From an uncultured Lachnospiraceae bacterium (GTDB taxonomy: Bacteria; Bacillota; Clostridia; Lachnospirales; Lachnospiraceae), in assembly GCA_910586205.1 (NCBI GenBank), contig CAJUGD010000055.1, positions 1 to 14,357 on the forward strand: a stretch of 14,357 nt of DNA, in the 5' to 3' direction. The notes beneath the pieces are model-generated. The model was not told the DNA's origin, made no database searches, and saw only the letters and a program-made list of their open reading frames with translations. Position numbers and translations under genes: made by a program. Below, piece by piece: positions 8,465 to 14,132 of the stretch. Position 1 is the first letter of the stretch, and every line of letters begins with the position of its first letter.

Positions 8465-8782
8465 ATGGCTATTAGTGTGAATAGAGAGGGAAATCTAGAT
8501 GGCTCCATTGATTTGACAATTAATATATCTACTACACAATTTTTTAATGAGTATTGGGAAAAGGCAATTAAAGATACAAATGTAAAAATCTTTAAAGAGA
8601 ATAGTCAATTTGTGAAGAGTCAAATGCTGGATGTTCTGTTTGAGTTAGAATTAATAAAAAAGTGGGCAGAGACAAATCTCACTGGTATTAATTTAGAATA
8701 TATGACAGAAAGAATAGAAAATTTATTAGAAAGTATCCCAAAAGCATTTGATGAAGATGATACAATATTATATATTTATTAA
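8465..8782 (+). CDS. Putative small immunity protein of module D
   Basis: This encodes 105 residues starting MAISVNREGNLDGSID and ending DEDDTILYIY. The ATG at 8465 has GGAGGA at 8451-8456, eight bases upstream, inside the 3' end of tip D, and the toxin stop is two bases before the ATG. The product is acidic: a short beta N-terminus (IDLTINIS), then helices (TTQFFNEYWEKAIK, MLDVLFELELIKKWAE, YMTERIENLLESIPKAF). Size and charge suit an immunity protein that masks a basic toxin surface. The family is not named with confidence. The frame is intact although the paired tip is frameshifted. The next Rhs homology begins within about six bases of its stop. Confidence 0.65.
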   Translation: MAISVNREGNLDGSIDLTINISTTQFFNEYWEKAIKDTNVKIFKENSQFVKSQMLDVLFELELIKKWAETNLTGINLEYMTERIENLLESIPKAFDEDDTILYIY

Positions 8783-8787
8783 ATACT

Positions 8788-9050
8788 TTTCTATAACAGC
8801 AAAAATCAACAGATACGGACAGAAACGGAAGAAGGGCAGGTACAAGAGAACCGATACGATGCAGAAGGATTGCGTTATGAAGTAAGAAAAAATGCAAACA
8901 GGATTCGGTTTGTGTATCACCAGGATGAGCAGCTTAGTACGGCTTTTATTACGAATGAGAAGCGGGAGATTCAGAACCATTACCAGTATGATGCCTTTGG
9001 AAACGGGATATGCCAGGAAGAAGGGATTTCCAATAGAATCCGTTATACCG
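8788..9050 (+). pseudogene. Rhs core fragment of module E
   Basis: Homology begins at about 8788 (ttttctataacagcaaa) and reads FYNSKNQQIRTE, ENRYDAEGLRYEVRKNANR, VYHQDEQLSTAFI, YQYDAFGNGICQEEGISNRIRYT. Relative to orphan B, a segment of about 105 bp (GELLYEKGG to NHYYH) is missing, joined in frame at VYHQ/DEQL. At 9050 the core is interrupted by a stem-loop element that replaces the RARYYNP...LNLYA part of the core. The open frame from 8870 runs into that element and stops at TAA 9134-9136. No start signal is visible. Confidence 0.7.
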
Positions 9051-9158
9051 TACAGCGCCAAAATGCACGTTTTTGGCATTTTGTGTGCATCCGCCGGCGC
9101 ACAGTAACCCCTCTTTCATTTATGGTGGTGCCCTAAGCGGGGCATGAGGGGTTACTGT
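9051..9158. repeat. Non-coding stem-loop element inserted in Rhs core E
   Basis: This GC-rich block of about 105 bases is not found in the other core copies. It holds CAAAATGC/GCATTTTG (9059-9066, 9076-9083), TGTGTGC/GCGCACA with one GU pair (9082-9088, 9097-9103), and a perfect 13-bp stem ACAGTAACCCCTC/GAGGGGTTACTGT (9101-9113, 9146-9158) enclosing a smaller TGCCC/GGGCA hairpin. The last TTACTGT of the right arm coincides with native core sequence (gcTTACTGTggg). It looks like a small mobile or palindromic repeat, or an RNA structure. It replaces roughly 130 bp of core. Confidence 0.6.
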
Positions 9159-9589
9159 GGGAATAATCCGATGAGGTATTATGATCCAAGTGGATATAGC
9201 AAGACACCCGAAGTATATAATACGGGATGTCCGGGGGCGACAACAAATGGTGATGCTGGTCAAAGAGAAAACAGTACCATTAATGCTAATAAAAAATAAT
9301 ATTGGATGCATTAAAAGATGCACCTGTTGAATATAGAAAAAATCCTAAAACGGGAATAATGGAGTCGTATATGAAACAAGTGCAAATAATTGATGATTAT
9401 AAAGTTGTTTTGAGGAGAGATGTAGGAGATTTTAATCATGGTGATTTGGAACACTGGAATTTAGAAATTCAGACTGTCCCAGGTGGAAATGTAAAATATG
9501 ATTTGCATTTGTATTTGGGAGAAGATGGTAATTTACTCCCATTTACAAAAAATGAAATAAAGATTCCTAAAAAAAGTTCTTTTCATTAA
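9153..9589 (+). pseudogene. Core end and frameshifted toxin tip of module E
   Basis: After the stem-loop the core resumes (YCGNNPMRYYDPSGYS), then the linker KTPEVYNTGCPGATTNGDAGQ, then NSTINANKK and TAA 9297-9299. The toxin carries on one frame back (LDALKDAPVEYRKNPKTG, VVLRRDVGDFNHGD, HWNLEIQT, KYDLHLYLGEDG, ending KIPKKSSFH) to 9589. One extra A in the A6 run at 9291-9296 would join them as NKKIILDALKD. The pattern RxDxGxxxH...HWNxEIQT...YDLHLY recalls a common small nuclease-like polymorphic toxin tip, but I cannot name the family. The open piece 9302-9589 has only a TTG start and no ribosome site, so it is not treated as an independent gene. Confidence 0.65.
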
Positions 9590-9621
9590 AGATTTTATAA
9601 TTCTAAGGTGGTGAATTAATT

Positions 9622-10341
9622 GTGTTAATAAATTTGACAAAAAGTGTATTATTAAAAGAAATATGTAAAATATCTGCCGTAGGGAATGATGCGGAAAATG
9701 GAGAATTCATTGAGTTCGAATTAAGTCAGGAGGCTATAATTGGTTTTGCAACAGAATTAATTTGGCTATATGAGGATATAAAAGATAATGAAAAATTAAT
9801 TATTAGTACACATCAATTAAAAGTAGACCCTGCGCCAAGCCAGACTTTGGGCTTTTATCTTACACCTAATAGTCCGATGTTTGTAGTTAAAGTGAATTCA
9901 TTAAATAGGGAAACGAAGGAATATAAAGATTATAAGGAAATCAATATAAGGGCAAAGAATGTAAATCAATATTATAATGTCAAAGAACCAGATGAAGAAG
10001 TTGCATTAGAATATGATGGTTTTATATGCCTAGAGCCTTATGAGTTATCAAAAAAGAATATTATTAATATACGCATTTTAGATAAAAATAAAAAAAATGT
10101 GACATCAAATTATAATACTGTGGTTTTTGAGATTAATTATAATGGGATTAAAGAATTTGCAACAATGTTATTCGTATTAGCTAATAATTATAAGGAAGGA
10201 CAGGAATATCCGTTAGCACATATTAGTCAAGGTCATGGGGGATATAATTTAGGGATTATATTGGTACAAGACAGTATGCAAGCAATATTGAAATGTTCTA
10301 ACTTAGGTATTGCTTATGATTATGATATGAGAGTTTGTTAA
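9622..10341 (+). CDS. Putative immunity protein of module E
   Basis: This encodes 239 residues from GTG 9622, with AAGGTGG at 9605-9611 ten bases upstream; it lies 32 bp after the tip E stop. It starts MLINLTKSVLLKEIC and ends GIAYDYDMRVC. It seems to have two parts. Residues about 1-125 are mixed beta (EFIEFELSQEAIIGF, TLGFYLTPNSPMFVV). The second part has beta strands and a helix (IKEFATMLFVLANNYKEG) and a Gly/His loop (ISQGHGGYNLG). There is no signal peptide or transmembrane helix. The family is not recognised; function is inferred from position and AT-rich composition. The frame is intact, unlike the tip it follows. The next core fragment begins about 17 bp after its stop. Confidence 0.6.
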   Translation: MLINLTKSVLLKEICKISAVGNDAENGEFIEFELSQEAIIGFATELIWLYEDIKDNEKLIISTHQLKVDPAPSQTLGFYLTPNSPMFVVKVNSLNRETKEYKDYKEINIRAKNVNQYYNVKEPDEEVALEYDGFICLEPYELSKKNIINIRILDKNKKNVTSNYNTVVFEINYNGIKEFATMLFVLANNYKEGQEYPLAHISQGHGGYNLGIILVQDSMQAILKCSNLGIAYDYDMRVC

Positions 10342-10358
10342 AAATAGTGTTGGTTTAA

Positions 10359-10880
10359 TATGATAAGGATGGAAGCGTGGCGGAGGTGATTTACGACGAC
10401 AGTAAACGGACGAACACTTCCATCAACCGGGCTAATGGAAGAAAAGAGATTTACCAGTATAACCGGGACCAACTGGTGGAGCAGGTTCTGTATGAAGACG
10501 GAACCAGCCTAATTATGGAGTATTCGGACCAGTGCCTTCCCGTTGCCAGAACCAGCCGGACCGGAGCACGGACCATATGGGAGTATGATTCCTTTGGAAA
10601 TGTGATTCAGGAGGTGCAGCCAGACGGATATGAGAGCCATTATGAATATGACCAGAACCAGGACCTGGTGCGGGAGTGGGACAGCGAAGGGAAGGAAACC
10701 TTGCGCTGCTACGATAAGGAGCACAATCTTTTATCCGAGAAGGAACGGATTGGGGAAGGCCGGTGGAGAGAGATTGTCTATAGATATGATTCCAAGGACC
10801 GGAGGATTTCCGTGGAGGACGGGATGGGGAACTGGAGGTCTATGAATTTTCGGAGAACCGAGCCTATCCGGATGTGGTGA
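10359..10880 (+). pseudogene. Rhs/YD-repeat core fragment, first segment of module F
   Basis: Homology-like reading starts at about 10359 (YDKDGSVAEVIYDD); GTG 10377 is the first listed start and has no convincing ribosome site. It carries YD repeats (YQYNRDQLVEQVLYEDG, WEYDSFGN, YEYDQNQD, YRYDSKDR). This part of the core is not present in the other modules, so it supplies a region upstream of, or between, those seen elsewhere. The end (WRSMNFRRTEPIRMW) is out of frame: at about 10830 one base must be gained or lost to continue as LEVYEFSENRAYPDVV. Confidence 0.7.
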
Positions 10881-11086
10881 TAACGCCGGAAAAAGAGGAG
10901 ACCCGCTATGATGCAGACGACCGGATGATACAAAGGCAGGTATTGGACAAAAAGAATGGGATTGACCAGAGGACAGCGTATGGCTATAATGCGTGTGGAA
11001 ACCGGATTGCAAAGGAAGAAAATGGCAGGCGGACGATTTATGCCTATAACGGAAAAAATCAACTGGTAACAGAGGAAAACGCCTAG
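10831..11086 (+). pseudogene. Rhs/YD-repeat core fragment, second segment of module F
   Basis: Reading LEVYEFSENRAYPDVVITPE is followed by RYDADDRMIQRQVLDKKNG, nearly identical in DNA to 4711-4770 of module C. It then jumps at YGYNACGNRI to the segment seen at 1927-2020 of orphan B (KEENGRRTIYAYNGKNQLVTEE). It is thus a chimera of two distant parts of the core. It stops at TAG (about 11084-11086), where orphan B has CAA; local base loss also changes the frame. Confidence 0.65.
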
Positions 11087-11523
11087 AAAAAATCCACTTT
11101 ACATACAGCCAACAGGGAAGTATGATAAGCAGAGAAGGGTTATCTGGAATCAGCAAGTTTTTTTATAACACTAAAAACCAGCAGATACGAACGGAGACGG
11201 AAGACGGCCAGGTACAAGAGAACCGATACGATGCAGAAGGATTGCGTTATGAAGTAAGAGAAAATGCAAACCGGATTTGGTTTGTGTACCACCAGGGAGA
11301 GTTGCTGTATGAGAAAGGGGGAGAGGAGAGCAGTTACCACCTGGGAGGCGGAATCAAGGCAGTTTGGCGGTCAGAAAAAAATCATTATTATCATCAGGAT
11401 GAACAGCTAAGTACGGCTTTTATTACGAATGAGAAGCGGCAGATCCAGAACTATTATCAGTATGATGCCTTTGGAAACGGGATATCTCGAGAGGAAGGGA
11501 TTTCCAATAGAATAGCAGTATGA
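11087..11523 (+). pseudogene. Rhs/YD-repeat core fragment, third segment of module F
   Basis: This matches orphan B from about 2035 (FTYSQQGSMISREG, FFYNTKNQQIRTE, NRYDAEGLRYEV, GELLYEKGGEESSYH, YQYDAFGNGISREEG). The first ATG is 11122. The false end SNRIAV comes from a deletion of about 14 bases at 11513-11515 (RIRYTGQQYD reduced), which shifts the frame just before the core end. Confidence 0.7.
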
Positions 11524-12045
11524 TGGAGTAACGGGGCAGTATTATCTTCGGTCAAGGTATTATAATCCGATACTGGGAAGATTTTTGCAGGAGGATGAAT
11601 ACCAGAGAGATGGGTTGAACCTGCATGCTTACTGTAGGAATAATCCGGTGAGGTATTATGATCCGAGTGGGTATAGCAAGACACCCGAAGTATATAATAC
11701 GGGGTGTCCGGGGGCGACGACAAATGGTGATGTTGGCAAGAAAAAGGAGAAATTGAAAATGATGATACAAATGAAATGTTTAGAAGAAAAGGAAAATCTA
11801 AAATTCCCGAACCAATGCCTAAACGACAGTTACAAAAAATAGTAAAAGGATTCAAAAGGCAAGGTGGAATTATTCAGATGGATGATGCGACAGATGCATA
11901 TTTGGAATCTAAAATGGCTGAGGCAATTACATTAAATAAAGATACAATATTACTACGTCAGAACCCTACCAGAGCTAGAGCGTGTCTGAAAATTGCTTTC
12001 CGTCAGATCAACATTAGAAACATTGGCGTTAATATTGAAAAGTAA
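11516..12045 (+). pseudogene. Core end and truncated, frameshifted toxin tip of module F
   Basis: The core end (QYDGVTGQYYLRSRYYNP, FLQEDEYQRDG, YYDPSGYS) and linker KTPEVYNTGCPGATTNGDVG are in the frame that stops at 11842. Loss of one T at about 11737 (ggcaag against ggtcaag) throws the tip into the frame of 11776-12045: QEKGEIENDDTNEMFRRKGK, then MPKRQLQKIVKGFKRQGG, MDDATDAYLESKMAEAIT, TILLRQNPTRA. From memory, relatives of this tip continue with an E-E-x-x-H-type motif after the RQNPxRA segment. That part is absent here, and the sequence instead runs into the next gene. The tip is therefore judged truncated and inactive. Residues after NPTRAR belong in part to the lost N-terminus of the following gene. 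Confidence 0.6.
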
Positions 12046-12793
12046 AAAAATAAGACTCAATCCTTTAACAGCAATGGATGATCTTCAAGAAGCAGAAACG
12101 GATGATGAAATAGAGTATGGAAAATATGTATTTATCTCATCTTGGATGGATCAGCCATTAGAAAGTATAGCAATGTGGAAATTATATTCCAATATGAATA
12201 GTGATGTAAGAATAGGATTGCAAAGGTATCCATTTATAAAGTATACGATTACAAAACAGGATATGAAGAAAGTATTTCCTAATGCTGAAGTGAATGGAAC
12301 GCAGATAGATTTGATTGTACCAATCGAAGAATGTTTTAATGACAATTATTTTATTATAAATTGTGCATATGAACAATCTTTAGAAAAGGTTGAATACACA
12401 GATGATCCAAAGTGTTTGTCGCCAAAAATGTTTGCGATAGGAAATGAAAAAATTGAGCTGGCATCGGCCAAATTGGGAAAATATAAAAATACATATTGGG
12501 AATTTCAAAACGAAGAAAGATATATTTTAAGATTTCTGCCAGTGGATGTAAAACAGATGCTTGGCCCGGCTGTAAATGCAGCAGATATCGTTTACAAGTC
12601 TTTTATCAATACAAAAGATTTTCTGCCATATTATGATTTAAAAATTAGCGATGAAGCGTATTGTTCGATGGAAATAACTCTTTCACCACAATTTTCTGGT
12701 GGGAACAGGGTTATTTTGGAAAGTTTATGTGAGAAATATAATCCTAATATGAGGATTTCGGAAAGTGCGTTGAGAAACCGGGTGAGGCTATAA
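11993..12793 (+). CDS. DUF2971-like protein, probable immunity gene of module F with damaged 5' end
   Basis: This is an open frame of 266 residues from TTG 11993; no ribosome site precedes it or the internal ATG 12074. The reading STLETLALILKSKKIRLN, then MDDLQEAETDDEIEYGKYVFISSW, then ESIAMWKLYSNMNSDVRIGL resembles DUF2971-type proteins (short N-terminal LxxILxxxxIRxN, a VDD/NDP-like acidic turn, and S-x-W...ES-x-x-MW-x-x-Y). That assignment is from pattern memory. The family's usual FR just before the first helix appears in another frame (KIAFR at about 11989-12003), so one base insertion near 12001-12004 probably broke the N-terminus. It sits where every other module has its immunity gene, and is the only damaged one. 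Confidence 0.55.
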   Translation: MLSVRSTLETLALILKSKKIRLNPLTAMDDLQEAETDDEIEYGKYVFISSWMDQPLESIAMWKLYSNMNSDVRIGLQRYPFIKYTITKQDMKKVFPNAEVNGTQIDLIVPIEECFNDNYFIINCAYEQSLEKVEYTDDPKCLSPKMFAIGNEKIELASAKLGKYKNTYWEFQNEERYILRFLPVDVKQMLGPAVNAADIVYKSFINTKDFLPYYDLKISDEAYCSMEITLSPQFSGGNRVILESLCEKYNPNMRISESALRNRVRL

Positions 12794-12822
12794 TCTGATT
12801 AAGAAAGTAGGATACTAATACC

Positions 12823-13344
12823 ATGGATAGAAACGTAAATATCATTGTCGGTCTGAAGGGTGAGAAGATTGTCCTTATTAACGACATCCGTTTTAAAGGT
12901 AAAAAGCGAGAAGACTGGAAAGAGGTAGAGGACTATCTCAAAGAATATGTCGGGGAGTTTTACGAGATTGCGGAAACGTCCGAGAAGATATTTATTTCTA
13001 GCAGTTTCCCGGATGAGTATGCCGGTTCAGAGAGCAGACTTGCCTTGAAAGGGGCTGTTGCGAAGGCCAAAGCAAATGCGGCGCAGGGGATACCGGAGTT
13101 GATTCAAATTGCCACGAATGGGGAATACTCGGAAAATACGAAAAAGAAGCATGAAAAGGACGCTAAATATGGGTGGTATCGGTATGACGTAAGGTTTGCT
13201 TTGCCGGTATATGATGATAAGAGCGGCGAAGTCTGCCGGTACAACATCTATTTTGCCCGGATGCTGGTGCGCCATGATGCGGATGGCAAAAAGTATCTTT
13301 ATGACCTGCTGGCAATAAAAAAAAGAAACGAGCAGCCCGCTTGA
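12823..13344 (+). CDS. Stand-alone protein resembling a PBECR2-type phage nuclease-fold domain
   Basis: This encodes 173 residues, MDRNVNIIVGLKGEKIVL to IKKRNEQPA, with a weak AGGA site at 12809-12812 ten bases before ATG 12823. The order of conserved-looking blocks is YLKEYVGEFYEI, FPDEYAGS, AKAKANAAQGIPELIQIATN, DAKYGWYRYDVRFALPVY, then RYNIYFARMLVRHDADGKKYLYDLLAIKK. This order and the closing H...GKxYLYDxxxIKK recall the PBECR2 domain (Barnase-EndoU-ColicinE5/D-RelE-like nuclease fold of phage polyvalent proteins). No search could be run, so this remains tentative. The gene is less AT-rich than the tips and immunity genes and has no obvious partner. It may be an independent cargo gene of a mobile element rather than part of the Rhs chain. 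Confidence 0.55.
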   Translation: MDRNVNIIVGLKGEKIVLINDIRFKGKKREDWKEVEDYLKEYVGEFYEIAETSEKIFISSSFPDEYAGSESRLALKGAVAKAKANAAQGIPELIQIATNGEYSENTKKKHEKDAKYGWYRYDVRFALPVYDDKSGEVCRYNIYFARMLVRHDADGKKYLYDLLAIKKRNEQPA

Positions 13345-13361
13345 GTAAATACTGTACGGTG

Positions 13362-13408
13362 AAAACCCATCTCTTTTATAAGTGATTGTATCGGAAGAAT
13401 GGGGTTTT
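13362..13408 (+). terminator. Possible terminator-like hairpin after the PBECR2-like gene
   Basis: AAAACCC (13362-13368) and GGGTTTT (13402-13408) pair, and neighbouring AT/AAT and CT/AG extend the stem with bulges around a loop of about 22 bases. It lies 18 bp after the stop. The T run is only four bases, so termination is uncertain. Confidence 0.3.
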
Positions 13409-13442
13409 GTCAATAGTAAAATATGAAGAAACGATAAAATTA

Positions 13443-13469
13443 TTAGCACTCAACAATTGATACTGCTAA
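13443..13469. promoter_or_regulatory. CIRCE-like operator (HrcA binding site)
   Basis: TTAGCACTC (13443-13451), a 9-base spacer, and TACTGCTAA (13461-13469) match the CIRCE consensus TTAGCACTC-N9-GAGTGCTAA at 16 of 18 positions, with the exact spacer length. CIRCE is the site of the HrcA heat-shock repressor, normally in front of groES-groEL or hrcA-grpE-dnaK. No such gene is here: an IS66 remnant starts about 11 bp to the right and the PBECR2-like gene ends to the left. No clear -35/-10 pair is seen next to it. Confidence 0.65.
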
Positions 13470-13567
13470 CAAAACGTGATACAGTTTTTATGAGTACAAA
13501 ATGAAAGTGGGGTAACGAGATGGGATATTACGTTAGCTGCTGGCCATGGTGGTCAGGGTGATGTCCC

Positions 13568-13630
13568 ATGCTGAATGATGCAGCTGGTTTTAAAAATATC
13601 TATATCGTCACCGGATATACCGATCTCAGA
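13568..13630 (+). pseudogene. tnpB: 5' fragment of IS66 tnpB (orf2)
   Basis: The first 21 codons from ATG 13568 read MLNDAAGFKNIYIVTGYTD then LR, the characteristic N-terminus of the IS66 accessory protein TnpB. Immediately afterwards the frame becomes unrelated (TEGSGTRRTSG) until 13819, because the DNA has jumped into the transposase gene. The rest of tnpB, about 90 codons, is lost. TnpB is needed for IS66 transposition together with TnpA and TnpC, so the element cannot move by itself. Confidence 0.75.
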
Positions 13631-14093
13631 ACGGAAGGATCTGGAACCCGAAGAACGTCTGGAATATCGCCGGCTGACGGTTTGTCCGCTAGTAGATGCT
13701 TATTTTGCGTGGGTAAAAGAAAGCCAGGAGAAGGTTCCGGCAAAAGGGAAGATTGCTGGCGGATTCCGCTATTCTATCGACCAGGAGAGATATCTGAGAG
13801 TATTTCTGGAAGATGGTGAGGTTCCAATGGATAACAACGCCGCAGAGCAGGCGATCCGGGGATTCTGTATCGGCAAAAAGAACTGGGTGATGATCGACAC
13901 AGTTGCAGGAGCCGATGCCAGTGCCATCCTCTATAGTCTAGCAGAGACCGCAAAAGCAAACAACCTAAAACCTTATGATTATTTTGAGCATCTGCTGACA
14001 GAGATTCCAAAACATATAGATGAGTGTGATACCAGCTTCTGCGAGGACCTGCTTCCATGGTCAGAAAAGCTGCCCGCAAACTGCAGGAAGTAA
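13629..14093 (+). pseudogene. tnpC: 3' fragment of IS66-family transposase (tnpC)
   Basis: From about 13629 the frame (open from 13575) reads ERKDLEPEERLEYRRLTVCP, DAYFAWVKES, GGFRYSIDQERYLRVFLEDG, VPMDNNAAEQAIRGFCIGKK, NWVMIDTVAGADASAILYSL, AETAKANNLKPYDYFEHLL, ending EKLPANCRK at 14093. This is the C-terminal roughly 150 residues of an IS66 transposase. NNAAEQ carries the glutamate expected as the third acidic residue of its DDE site. The N-terminal two thirds, with the zinc-finger-like region and the first two catalytic aspartates, is missing, so the product is inactive. The join with tnpB at about 13628-13631 is an internal deletion. Confidence 0.85.
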
Positions 14094-14098
14094 TTTTT

Positions 14099-14132
14099 AA
14101 AATATGCCGCTCTTTGGAGCGGCTAATATTTT
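14099..14132 (+). terminator. Rho-independent-type terminator after IS66 transposase
   Basis: GCCGCTC (14106-14112), loop TTTG and GAGCGGC (14117-14123) form a perfect 7-bp GC-rich stem. It is extended by AAAATAT (14099-14105) pairing with ATATTTT (14126-14132) across a two-base bulge. It begins five bases after the transposase stop (TAA 14091-14093) and can act in both directions because both flanks are A/T runs. Confidence 0.7.

Noticed and set aside
9302..9589. Independent small gene starting at TTG 9302
   Set aside because: No ribosome site; the reading continues the tip of module E across the A6 tract, matching the arrangement in the other modules.
13520..13561. Tiny Trp-rich ORF MGYYVSCWPWWSG before the tnpB remnant, as a leader peptide
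   Set aside because: No attenuator hairpins or biosynthetic gene follow. It is more likely residual IS66 sequence upstream of tnpB.
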